A stretch of 64,000 nucleotides of DNA from Aquiflexum balticum DSM 16537 (GTDB taxonomy: Bacteria > Bacteroidota > Bacteroidia > Cytophagales > Cyclobacteriaceae): the NCBI RefSeq assembly GCF_900176595.1, contig NZ_LT838813.1, positions 2,746,001-2,810,000 on the forward strand, given 5' to 3'. Under the pieces are notes generated by a model. That model was not told the origin of the DNA, made no database searches, and saw only the letters and a list, made by a program, of their open reading frames with translations. The position numbers were made by a program, and so were the translations under genes. This document shows positions 17,592 to 25,851 of the stretch, piece by piece (the first letter of the stretch is position 1; each line of letters opens with the position of its first letter).

Positions 17592-19314
17592 AATATTTTT
17601 TATCCTTAATTTTTTTGATCAAAAATTCAGAGGCTTCATCATCACCCTCAGCTTTTTTCCAGAAACTGATAGCTTCATTTTGTTTGCCAAGGTGATATAA
17701 GATGTCTCCATAATGTTCCCACATCACCCCACTGGGTGATACATCGTTTTCTATGGCCAACTCCATATATTTTTTTGCCTCTTCATATTCCTTGAGCTGA
17801 AAAAGGACCCAAGCATGAGTATCAAGATATGTGGAGTTTTTCGGAAATCTTTTCACGAGTTGTTGAGACATGGACTTTGCTTTTTCCAAATCTTTTTTTG
17901 ACAGGGAAAGAAAATAGGCATAATTGTTCAATACATGCTCATCATCCGGTTTTAGTTTTAAAACCGCTTCGTAGGCTTCGTAGGCTTCCTCATACTTTCC
18001 GATCATATGTAAGGCGTCCCCCAATTGTCCGTTGACCAACAGATCAAGTTGCTGGTTTTTACCATTGTTTAATTCCTTTGCCTTTAGAAGAGAAGTTACA
18101 GATTCTTCCCCTTTCTTTAGTGCGAGTTTTGCTGTTCCGTCAAAAAACCAGAATTCTGCTTTCTCAGGAAATTCATCTACAGCTATAATGGTATAACTTT
18201 CGATTTCATTAAAGTCATTTCCTTTTTCAAAAAGTGAGGTGATTATCCCTTGCAGTACAGGTGCGTTGGCAGGGTTGATACTAATCGCTCTCTTGTAAAG
18301 GTCAAGGGCAGATTCCCGGTCATTGGAAAAGAATTTTCTGTCCCCGACCACAGTCAAAACTGCAGGTTCATTTGGGTGAAATTGTAACATTTTTTGTTCT
18401 AATTCATCCAGTAATTTTTCTCTTCTGGAAGTTTTGAAATCCTGAAGAATGTCCGCAAAGGTCTGGGCCTTGATTTCGCTGTCAAGGTCTGGAAATGAAA
18501 ATGCCTCTAAAATCAAACGCTCTGCCGTGTCTATGTCTCCTTTTTCTTTGTATAGGGCGTAGGCTGCTAATTGCAGTTCAGGTTGCTGGGGATAGTCTTT
18601 CAGAGATTTTTCTACAATAGCAATGGCTTGGTCAGTTCTGCCATTGTTGAAAAGAATCTCCACTAAATTCAGAACATACTGAGAATTCCCCGGCTGGGAT
18701 TCAATCAGTTTTTCTCCTTCTTTAATGGCACTTCCAAGATCGTTTTTTCTAAGATAAATCCGTTGTTTTTGTACAGTAAGCTGTTCAGCCATTCCATAAT
18801 ATTCTTCAGCCCTGTTTAATGCATCAAGACCTTTGTCAAATTCACCTGCCTGTAAGTATAAAGTAGCCAAATCCAGAATATAGTTTTGATTTTCCTCTGT
18901 ATTGACCATCAAATTTTCCAGTATTTCGGCAGCTTTCAAAGGCTGGTTTTGTTTGGTGTAAGCCTCGGCCATTACCAAATTGTAATATTTATTCTCAGGA
19001 TCGGATTCAACAGCCCGCATCCCATGTTCCATCGCTTGTTCAACACGGTTTGCACGCAAAAGTATCTCTGCAATCTTGAAATTAATTGCCGCCTCATCCG
19101 GGCTGATTTCCAAAGCTTTTTTAAAGTAAAAATATGCCCTGTCAAAATCCTCCTGCATCAGGAATCTCTGTCCTTCAATAAACAAGCGGGAGGCCTGAGC
19201 TTCCTGCAATTGTCTTTTTCTTTCCTTTTTGGTGAGTTTATCCTGAGGAAATGCTGATAGGGTGATCAGCATCATTAGAGTAAAACTGATAATTCGTTTG
19301 ATGTATATTTTCAC
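17584..19314 (-). CDS. Exported tetratricopeptide repeat protein
   Basis: This 576-residue protein has a signal peptide (about 1-24) and at least ten TPR-like helical pairs. Clear examples are AYFYFKKALEISPDEAAINF near residue 70 and YEEAYEAYEAVLKLKPDDEHV near 445. TPR arrays are protein-binding scaffolds; no enzymatic domain is present. The start is GTG at 19312-19314. Overlap with the DUF4292 lipoprotein and proximity to the EnvC-like gene suggest an envelope or cell-wall role, possibly anchored by the lipoprotein, which is inference from context. Confidence 0.88.
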   Translation of the reverse strand: MKIYIKRIISFTLMMLITLSAFPQDKLTKKERKRQLQEAQASRLFIEGQRFLMQEDFDRAYFYFKKALEISPDEAAINFKIAEILLRANRVEQAMEHGMRAVESDPENKYYNLVMAEAYTKQNQPLKAAEILENLMVNTEENQNYILDLATLYLQAGEFDKGLDALNRAEEYYGMAEQLTVQKQRIYLRKNDLGSAIKEGEKLIESQPGNSQYVLNLVEILFNNGRTDQAIAIVEKSLKDYPQQPELQLAAYALYKEKGDIDTAERLILEAFSFPDLDSEIKAQTFADILQDFKTSRREKLLDELEQKMLQFHPNEPAVLTVVGDRKFFSNDRESALDLYKRAISINPANAPVLQGIITSLFEKGNDFNEIESYTIIAVDEFPEKAEFWFFDGTAKLALKKGEESVTSLLKAKELNNGKNQQLDLLVNGQLGDALHMIGKYEEAYEAYEAVLKLKPDDEHVLNNYAYFLSLSKKDLEKAKSMSQQLVKRFPKNSTYLDTHAWVLFQLKEYEEAKKYMELAIENDVSPSGVMWEHYGDILYHLGKQNEAISFWKKAEGDDEASEFLIKKIKDKKYYD

Positions 19315-19496
19315 TTAATCGATATTAGGTCTATTTCCTTCGAAATTACTTTATGGGGTTACGAAGGTTCTAGTGGTTTTGTTAGACTGAATCACATTTT
19401 CAGATTCAATAACGCAAACATAATGCCTTTTTATTGCTTTTGACAATTTGTCTGTTGGCTTCAAAAGGGAAATAGATAGCCAAAACCATTTGCAGA

Positions 19497-19931
19497 TCAG
19501 GATTTTCCGGTACTTCCATAACCACCCGATCCACGTTCGGTATCAGAAAGTTCTTCCACGGGTTGCCATTTTATCTGCTCATGTTTGGCAACTACCATTT
19601 GAGCGATTCTTTCTCCATCTTCTACTTTAAAGGATTCGTTGGAAAGGTTGACCAACAAAACTTTGACTTCTCCTCTATAGTCCGCATCAATGGTGCCCGG
19701 TGTGTTGAGTACGGAAAGACCATATTTATAAGCCAAACCGCTTCTTGGTCTTATCTGCGCTTCGAATCCTGCCGGAAGTTCTATAAAAAGCCCCGTTCCA
19801 ATGAGTTTTCTTTCCAAAGGCTGTAAAATAATTGGCTCACTTAAATTAGCCCTCAAATCCAATCCGGCGGAAAGTAGGGTCTGGTATTCAGGTAACGGAT
19901 GCTTGGAATGGTTGATTACTTTGATTGTCAT
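19497..19931 (-). CDS. dut: dUTP diphosphatase
   Basis: This 144-residue protein carries all five trimeric dUTPase motifs: SAGLDLRAN (motif 1, near 22), RPRSGLAYK (motif 2, near 62), [11 protein letters not shown] (motif 3, near 79), RIAQMVV (motif 4, near 107) and the flexible [11 protein letters not shown]-terminus (motif 5). It hydrolyses dUTP to dUMP, keeping uracil out of DNA and feeding thymidylate synthesis. Its ATG overlaps the flippase stop by 4 bp. A 182-bp spacer with no evident gene or strong hairpin separates it from the TPR gene. Confidence 0.97.
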   Translation of the reverse strand: MTIKVINHSKHPLPEYQTLLSAGLDLRANLSEPIILQPLERKLIGTGLFIELPAGFEAQIRPRSGLAYKYGLSVLNTPGTIDADYRGEVKVLLVNLSNESFKVEDGERIAQMVVAKHEQIKWQPVEELSDTERGSGGYGSTGKS

Positions 19932-21451
19932 ATTTTATTTTTTTGGAATCGTGAAAGCAGGGGTCTGACCTCATTTTTTTCAATCCACAAAACTACAAGA
20001 ACAAATACAAACACAAGACTATTCCTGCCGATAAATTGAATAATGGGAATTCCCCAATTCCAAAAGAAGCCTAAATAGCTTAAACCAAAAGAGAAAAGAA
20101 GATAGAATATGCCCTTACCGAGCTGATAAGGAATAGGGAAATGTTTTTGCCCGATAAAGTAGCAGACCACGCTCATGACAGTATAACAGCTCAAAGTACT
20201 CAAAGCGCCGCCCATCAACCCAAATTTTGGGACTAAGGTAATCAAGACCAAAATGGTGACGATTGCTCCCAGACCAGTGATATAAAAACTATATTTGGTC
20301 TTGTCGGTAAGTTTAAACCATATACTCAGATTGAAATAAATACCCAACATCAAGTAACCCAACAATAAAACAGGAACGATGTAGTTTCCCATGGCATAGC
20401 CTTCTCCCCTCAGGAATATTGCGCCCAAAAGATCAAGATTTACCGATACAGCAATCATCAATCCTGAGCAAAATATTACAAATACATGCATGACTTTTGC
20501 GAATAATTCAGGACTGTTTTTATCTGCGGCCTGATTGAAAAAAAACGGTTCAGCAGCATATTTGAAAGCTTGAATGATCAGGTTCATCAAAATGGCCAGT
20601 TTGAAGTTGGCCCCAAATACTCCCGTTGCCTCCCTTGAGGTCAGTCCTTCATAAAAACCTTCAGGCAAGATATATTCGAAAATAGTCCTTGAAAAGGTTT
20701 CGTTTATAGTTCCGGCTAAGCCCATAAACAGCAGTGGGAATGCATAATGCCACATGGGTTTGATAAACGCCCTGCTGATCGCAAATCTGAATTTTTTGGT
20801 GAGCCAAAACAGCACAGGCAACATTGCTGCATTGGCAATTAAATTGGAAATAAAAATGTATTCAACACCCCAATTGGGATTATAAATTTTTGCGACAATG
20901 GGAGATAGTCCGCTCAGCCAGTCACCTTTCAAAATATGAAAGCAAAAGACTATAAAAAAGATGTTTAGGCCTACATTGATCAGGATATTGCTGACCTTGG
21001 TAAAAGCGAATTGAAATGCTTTGTTTTCCTTTCTTAACTTTGCATAAGGAATTACCAATATGGCATCAATGGCCAAAATCCAGGCAATCCACCTGAAGAT
21101 GTTTTCCTGGCCTTCATAATTTAACCAAGAGGCCAAAGTAGGAGCTGAAATGTATATGATAGCTCCAAGCGAAAGGGAAGTGGTGATGAGAAGGGATTGG
21201 ACCTGCGCAAATACTTTTTCAGGATCAAGACCTTTTCCAGTGGCAAACCTGAAATAGGTGGTCTCCATGCCATAGGTAAATATGATGTTGAAAAGTGCCA
21301 TATAACCGTAAAGTGCAGTATAAGCACCCACGGCATCTTTGGTCAGATAGGCAGTATAAATGGGGATTAATAAGAAATTGACCGTCCTACCAAGAATACT
21401 GCTGATGCCATAAATAGCAGTCTGTCCGGCTAATTTTTTGAGTTGGCTCAT
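19928..21451 (-). CDS. Polysaccharide flippase (Wzx/MATE-like membrane transporter)
   Basis: This 507-residue integral membrane protein has 12-14 hydrophobic segments, the [20 protein letters not shown]-type opening and the repeated two-lobe layout of polysaccharide transporters in the MOP superfamily. Such proteins flip undecaprenyl-linked sugars across the inner membrane for cell-surface glycan assembly. No glycosyltransferases flank it, so the substrate is unknown; peptidoglycan lipid II (MurJ-like) is a possibility, given the neighbouring wall genes, but is not shown. It follows the enoyl-CoA hydratase by 21 bp and overlaps dut by 4 bp. Confidence 0.88.
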   Translation of the reverse strand: MSQLKKLAGQTAIYGISSILGRTVNFLLIPIYTAYLTKDAVGAYTALYGYMALFNIIFTYGMETTYFRFATGKGLDPEKVFAQVQSLLITTSLSLGAIIYISAPTLASWLNYEGQENIFRWIAWILAIDAILVIPYAKLRKENKAFQFAFTKVSNILINVGLNIFFIVFCFHILKGDWLSGLSPIVAKIYNPNWGVEYIFISNLIANAAMLPVLFWLTKKFRFAISRAFIKPMWHYAFPLLFMGLAGTINETFSRTIFEYILPEGFYEGLTSREATGVFGANFKLAILMNLIIQAFKYAAEPFFFNQAADKNSPELFAKVMHVFVIFCSGLMIAVSVNLDLLGAIFLRGEGYAMGNYIVPVLLLGYLMLGIYFNLSIWFKLTDKTKYSFYITGLGAIVTILVLITLVPKFGLMGGALSTLSCYTVMSVVCYFIGQKHFPIPYQLGKGIFYLLFSFGLSYLGFFWNWGIPIIQFIGRNSLVFVFVLVVLWIEKNEVRPLLSRFQKNKI

Positions 21452-21472
21452 TTTTAAAAAAGAAAAGGGGAC

Positions 21473-22258
21473 TTACTCCCCTTTGAAAACCGGTTTTCTT
21501 TTTTCGAGAAAAGCTGACGTACCTTCTTTATAATCACCTGATTTGACACAGCGTGCAAAACTGTTGGCTTCTGTTTGGAAACCATTTTCATCAGAAATGT
21601 ATACCGCATTGACACAATCCACAATCATACCAATAGCTAAAGGAGCCTTACTGATTATTTTTTTGAGGATTTCTTCAGCCTTTTCGATGGCAGCCTCTTT
21701 GGAAGAAAGAACATGATTGACCAAGCCTAGAGATTTGGCCTCTTCTGCCCCGATCATATCACCTGTCATCATCAATTCATTTGCTTTTCCTCTACCGATC
21801 AGATAGGTGAGCCTTTGGGTTCCGCCATAGCCGGGGATAATTCCTAAGTTAACCTCAGGCTGTCCAAATTTGGCATGGGTGACAGCAATTCTCATATGGC
21901 AAGCCATGGCCAATTCGCACCCACCGCCCAACGCAAAGCCATTCACCACAGCAATGACAGGTTTATGACAGTTTTCAATTAAATTGAAAATTTCCTGTCC
22001 ATTTTCAGCAAATTTCCTGGCATTCAGTTCGTTGAGTTCAGCAATCTCACTGATATCTGCTCCTGCTATAAAGGCCTTTTCGCCAGATCCTGTGATGATT
22101 ACACCCTTGATTTCTTTATTATCTGAAACCTCGTTAAAAATATTTCTGATTTCTTCTAAGGTATCAAAATTTAGCGCATTTAATTTTGATTCTCTGTTAA
22201 TGGTCAAATAAAGGATTCCGTCTTGTTCTTCTGACAGAATATTATTGGTATCAGCCAT
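21473..22258 (-). CDS. Enoyl-CoA hydratase/isomerase (crotonase) family protein
   Basis: This crotonase-fold protein has 261 residues from the ATG at 22256-22258; a TTG nine codons earlier is in frame but poorly placed. The oxyanion-hole elements AGADISE and GFALGGGCELA are present. Both crotonase glutamates are also there (in GGCELA and FGQPEVNLG), pointing to hydration of trans-2-enoyl-CoA in beta-oxidation or a related step. GIIPGYGGTQRL is the typical family signature. It heads the 22-kb minus-strand block. The exact substrate cannot be read from sequence. Confidence 0.93.
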   Translation of the reverse strand: MADTNNILSEEQDGILYLTINRESKLNALNFDTLEEIRNIFNEVSDNKEIKGVIITGSGEKAFIAGADISEIAELNELNARKFAENGQEIFNLIENCHKPVIAVVNGFALGGGCELAMACHMRIAVTHAKFGQPEVNLGIIPGYGGTQRLTYLIGRGKANELMMTGDMIGAEEAKSLGLVNHVLSSKEAAIEKAEEILKKIISKAPLAIGMIVDCVNAVYISDENGFQTEANSFARCVKSGDYKEGTSAFLEKRKPVFKGE

Positions 22259-22410
22259 ATGATTTGGTGAATATTTTGATTTCAAATATACAAGGCCTCA
22301 TTTCATTCCCAAAGTATTTCTTAGAAAAATACAATCCCATTTGGTTTATGCACCCTAAAGACTCTGTTCAATCGTTTGAGTTTAAAAAGTATTATTATGC
22401 TAAATTATAA

Positions 22411-22450
22411 TAGGTTTGAAGTACCCTTCCCCTAATTTTTTCTATTTTTG
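22411..22450 (+). promoter_or_regulatory. Candidate icd promoter elements
   Basis: The 227-bp spacer before icd has two matches to the Bacteroidota -7 consensus TAnnTTTG: TAGGTTTG at 22411-22418 and TATTTTTG at 22443-22450. Neither has a perfectly spaced TTTG -33 element, so which is used is uncertain. Matches of this kind also occur by chance in AT-rich DNA. Confidence 0.3.
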
Positions 22451-22485
22451 CCCTGTATTCAATTTTATAATAATCCATTTAATAT

Positions 22486-23940
22486 ATGTCTTCAAAAAGA
22501 AAAATTACTGTTGCCTATGGCGATGGTATCGGTCCGGAAATCATGAAAGCAACTCTTGGTATTCTGGAAGCTGCTGGTGCACAATTGGAATATAATGTTA
22601 TTGAAATCGGTGAACAGGTATATTTGAAAGGGATTAGTTCAGGTATGGAACCCGGTGCCTTTGATTCACTAAGAGAAACCAAAGTATTTTTAAAATCTCC
22701 CATTACAACCCCGCAGGGTGGAGGATTCAAAAGCCTCAATGTGACCACAAGAAAATCATTTGGATTATTTGCTAATGTAAGGCCTTGTAAGGCATATTCT
22801 CCCTTTGTGAAAACCCATTTCCCCAAAACAGATTTGGTCATCATCAGGGAAAATGAAGAAGATCTTTATGCCGGTATCGAACACAGACAAACACAGGAGG
22901 TCTATCAATGTCTCAAACTGATCTCCAAACCGGGATCTGAGAAAATCATCCGGTATGCATTTGAATATGCCAAAAAGTATGGCAGAAAGAAAGTGACCTG
23001 TATGACTAAGGACAACATCATGAAACTGGCCGATGGACTTTTTCATAAAACATTTCTAGAGGTTGCCAAAGAATATCCCAACATCCAAACGGACCACAAA
23101 ATCATTGATATAGGAACAGCTTTGATTGCTGAGAGACCTGAGGTCTTTGATGTGATTGTGACCCTCAACCTATATGGCGACATCATTTCAGATGTGGCAG
23201 CACAGGTGACTGGTTCAGTTGGCCTTGGAGGTTCTGCCAATGTAGGGGAAGAAGTTGCGATGTTTGAAGCCATCCATGGTTCCGCACCGGATATAGCAGG
23301 AATGGATATGGCAAACCCTTCAGGTTTATTGAACGGTGCCATCATGATGCTGGTACATATCGGTCAGCCGCTAATAGCAGAAAAAATTGCCAATGCTTGG
23401 GCAAAAACGCTTGAAGATGGCATCCATACAGGAGATATTTACCAAGAAGGTCTTTCCTCCAAAAGGGTAGGTACCCAGGAATTTTCCAGAGCCGTAATTG
23501 AAAGATTGGGTCAAAAACCGATTAATCTGGCAGTCACTGCCTTTGACCAATCCGCTACAGAACCCATGCAGATAAAGTTAAGTCCGGTTATAAAATCCAA
23601 AAAAGATTTGATTGGTGTGGATGTATTTATTGATTGGGACAAAGATGGAAGAGATCCAAATGTGATAGGAGAGAAACTCAGAAAAGCCAATGCAGATGGA
23701 TTGGAACTTCAACTGATTACCAACAGGGGTATTAAAGTATTCCCGGGCGGAATGAGAGAGACCTTCTGTACAGACCATTGGAGATGCAGGTTCCAAAATG
23801 CCGGTCAATCAGTCATCAGCCATGCCCAGATTTTGGATCTTCTCAAGCAGGTTCAAGACCTTGGTTTTGATTTTATCAAGACAGAAAACCTTTATGCCTT
23901 TGATGGGGTAAGGGCGTATAGCTTGGCACAGGGAGAGTGA
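22486..23940 (+). CDS. icd: NADP-dependent isocitrate dehydrogenase (long, Thermus-type)
   Basis: This 484-residue enzyme oxidatively decarboxylates isocitrate to 2-oxoglutarate in the TCA cycle. The N-terminal YGDGIGPEI motif, the TTRKSFGLFANVRP substrate-binding segment, the ENEEDLYAG motif and the NLYGDIISD and HGSAPDIAG signatures are intact. The chain is about 140 residues longer than short homologues. This C-terminal extension (from about residue 345) is characteristic of the Thermus/Bacteroidota subtype. It is transcribed alone on the plus strand. Confidence 0.95.
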   Translation: MSSKRKITVAYGDGIGPEIMKATLGILEAAGAQLEYNVIEIGEQVYLKGISSGMEPGAFDSLRETKVFLKSPITTPQGGGFKSLNVTTRKSFGLFANVRPCKAYSPFVKTHFPKTDLVIIRENEEDLYAGIEHRQTQEVYQCLKLISKPGSEKIIRYAFEYAKKYGRKKVTCMTKDNIMKLADGLFHKTFLEVAKEYPNIQTDHKIIDIGTALIAERPEVFDVIVTLNLYGDIISDVAAQVTGSVGLGGSANVGEEVAMFEAIHGSAPDIAGMDMANPSGLLNGAIMMLVHIGQPLIAEKIANAWAKTLEDGIHTGDIYQEGLSSKRVGTQEFSRAVIERLGQKPINLAVTAFDQSATEPMQIKLSPVIKSKKDLIGVDVFIDWDKDGRDPNVIGEKLRKANADGLELQLITNRGIKVFPGGMRETFCTDHWRCRFQNAGQSVISHAQILDLLKQVQDLGFDFIKTENLYAFDGVRAYSLAQGE

Positions 23941-23942
23941 TT

Positions 23943-24045
23943 GGAGAAGCGAGATTTTAGAGGCGAGAAACGAGAGTTTAGAGTTTAGAATCAAGAGGCA
24001 AGAGAAAAGAAACAAGAGCCAAGAAACAAGACAAGCTTATACTTG
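23943..24045. repeat. Purine-rich degenerate intergenic repeat
   Basis: This stretch is built from degenerate units such as GCGAGA, CAAGAGCCAAGA and AACAAGAC on the plus strand, almost entirely A and G. Similar tracts occur at 31403-31520, 35469-35600 and 43018-43230, and in the reverse (pyrimidine) sense at 25812-25851 and 43240-43330. The 305-bp icd-serine hydrolase spacer holds no gene. Confidence 0.7.
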
Positions 24046-24070
24046 TCATTTCGAACGTAGAGAGAAATCT
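24044..24070. repeat. Copy of the TGTCATTTCGA...GAGAAATCT type intergenic repeat
   Basis: The sequence starts TGTCATTTCGAACG and ends GAGAAATCT. From memory this resembles a widespread intergenic element in Bacteroidota genomes. Only one copy is in this window, so the assignment rests on recognition and not on repetition here. Confidence 0.4.
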
Positions 24071-24245
24071 GACTGGGGATGATGGTTTATTAGGATAACC
24101 AAGAATTAAAAAGGGATAGATTGAGTTCTTTATTTTGACTTTAATGGGAGGAATGAAGGGTTTTATTTATGAATTACCTGATGAAATCAAATATAGAAAT
24201 ACCGGGCAGGGATGTCCGGTTTTTTCATGTTTTTAAATATAAGAA

Positions 24246-25307
24246 CTAATTATTTTGAAAAACTTCTATTATCCTCTCCGCCAAATCGACCATGCTTTCT
24301 TCCTCGGGAAGATTTCGATTGGTTAAAATGATAATGCTTAAATTCCGGGAGGGTATTCTGTAAAAGATATTCCGAAAAGAGGTAGTACTGCCTGTATGGT
24401 ACACTACTTTTTCTCCTTTGTACTCCTTGATATGCCAGGCTAATCCATAATCAATCAGACTTCCATCATTGAGTAGTCCATTGGTAAATGTTTTTTCTTT
24501 GGTCGACTTGGGTAAAATAGTGCCGTTGTAAAGGGCTTGATCCCATTTGAAGAGGTCCAGGACATTGGAATAAATGCCTCCATCTCCCAAAACCGCTGAG
24601 GTGCTGCTTTGATCTTTTCTGATCCATTGACCATTTTCTTTAGTATAGCCATAAGCCCTTTCGGGGACAGTATTTTGGTTTTTGATATGGGCAACTGTAG
24701 TGTTCATGTCCAATGGTTTGAATATATTTTCTTCTAGAAATTCAGGAAAATCCTGTCCAGAATATTTCTCCACCATCAAGGCCAACAAAGCAAAAGCCGT
24801 ATTGCTGTATCGGAACTGTTCGCCGGCAGGGAAGTAGGTTTGATCAGTGTTTTGAATGATTTCCAGCACTCCTTGGTCCATAACGGGATTGACCAAAGCA
24901 GAATCCGGCACAAAATCCTCATAGTCCCATATTCCGGAAGTGTGGTTCAATAAATGATGGATTTGGATATTTTGACCATATTCCGGAAAATCCTCAAATA
25001 CCTGATCCAAAGTCCAATTCAGATCAATCAACCCCTTTTCCTCCAAAAGCAAAATGGCAGTAGCTGTAAACTGTTTGGTGACAGAAGCCAACCGGAAATT
25101 GGTATTTGACTGCACCGGTCTTTTGGATTCCATCTCAGCCATTCCATAGGATTGATGATAAACGATATCGCCATCTTGGATTATAGCTACTGCTGCACCG
25201 GGATTTTCTCCTTGGTAATCTTTGAATATCTCCGCAATTGGGTGAGGTTTTTGGGAACAGGCAGTCAAAATAGCAAAGGTTAGCGTAAATAAAAGGTATT
25301 TGTTCAT
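24246..25307 (-). CDS. Beta-lactamase-family serine hydrolase lipoprotein
   Basis: This 353-residue protein has a lipoprotein signal ending at Cys17 and a class C beta-lactamase/penicillin-binding-protein-like fold. The SxxK nucleophile motif is Ser75-Val-Thr-Lys78, the Tyr-Ser-Asn motif is at 167-169, and the third motif is HTG near residue 316. Members act as D-aminopeptidases, esterases or carboxypeptidase-like enzymes; the substrate cannot be deduced and antibiotic resistance should not be assumed. It is monocistronic, facing icd in the convergent sense. Confidence 0.9.
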   Translation of the reverse strand: MNKYLLFTLTFAILTACSQKPHPIAEIFKDYQGENPGAAVAIIQDGDIVYHQSYGMAEMESKRPVQSNTNFRLASVTKQFTATAILLLEEKGLIDLNWTLDQVFEDFPEYGQNIQIHHLLNHTSGIWDYEDFVPDSALVNPVMDQGVLEIIQNTDQTYFPAGEQFRYSNTAFALLALMVEKYSGQDFPEFLEENIFKPLDMNTTVAHIKNQNTVPERAYGYTKENGQWIRKDQSSTSAVLGDGGIYSNVLDLFKWDQALYNGTILPKSTKEKTFTNGLLNDGSLIDYGLAWHIKEYKGEKVVYHTGSTTSFRNIFYRIPSRNLSIIILTNRNLPEEESMVDLAERIIEVFQNN

Positions 25308-25452
25308 GGAGTGAATTTATGGATTTAAGATATATTTCAACCAATTCTATTTCTTAAATGGATGATTTTTTTGAATTGAAAATTTCTAATTCCCGCTGTT
25401 TTCAATAATGTAGTTTACTAAACAATATTATTATTGTTTAGTAAACAATAAA

Positions 25453-25593
25453 AGAGAGTTGGATGGTCTTTGGGAAGCGATGAAATTTTTTGATAAAAAA
25501 GAGGCATTGCTAGTCACACTTTCACAAGATGATGATTTTGAGCAGGATGGTTTTAGGATCAAAGTTCTGCCTTTTCATCAGTTAGAATGGTAA
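25453..25593 (+). pseudogene. C-terminal remnant of an AAA ATPase of the DUF4143 type
   Basis: A 46-codon open stretch starting RELDGLWEAMKFF and ending FHQLEW before a TAA (25591-25593) looks like the last residues of DUF4143-containing AAA ATPases, whose C-termini read roughly 'REIxGLxxALxxF...G..ILT.xQEExxxxDGxxIxVxPxWxWL'. No ATPase or helicase-like part lies upstream, where an AT-rich palindrome precedes it, and there is no plausible start. The gene was presumably lost by deletion. The family call is from memory of the C-terminal pattern. Confidence 0.5.
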
Positions 25594-25726
25594 AAAGAAG
25601 GCATACCAGATTTTCAAAAACTTGCAGGTCTACTCCCGCAACCTTTGAGATCTTCCCTACTGCGACGTCAGGACATCGAAGGTTTTTCCCCTTATTAAGA
25701 ATTCAATGATTTTACTTAAGCGTCAA

Positions 25727-25810
25727 GACCTTCGGGGTTTTGAAAACCCCAAAGGTCAAAGGGGCTGACAAAAAAAAGACCTCAAAGGTTTGAAAAAAAC
25801 CTTCGAGGTC
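25727..25810. repeat. Two palindromic AACCTTCGAGGTC-type repeats
   Basis: Two adjacent imperfect inverted repeats are seen. In 25727-25757 the arm GACCTTCGGGGTTTT faces AAAACCCCAAAGGTC. In 25778-25810 the arm GACCTCAAAGGTTT faces AAACCTTCGAGGTC. The same core recurs at 30814-30844 and 30948-30980. They fold into stable hairpins and might act as bidirectional terminators between the ATPase remnant and typA. The rest of 25594-25851 holds no gene. Confidence 0.75.
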
Positions 25811-25851
25811 AATAAGTCTTGAATCTTATGTCTTGAGTCTAGCGTCTTAGC

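Noticed and set aside
22515-23345. Minus-strand open frames opposite icd
   Set aside because: They overlap a confidently identified enzyme gene and their translations are low in family-like features.
24246-25307. Calling the serine hydrolase a resistance beta-lactamase
   Set aside because: The SxxK and YxN motifs are shared by many peptidases and esterases of this fold, and no resistance context is seen; the same holds for 49538-51211.
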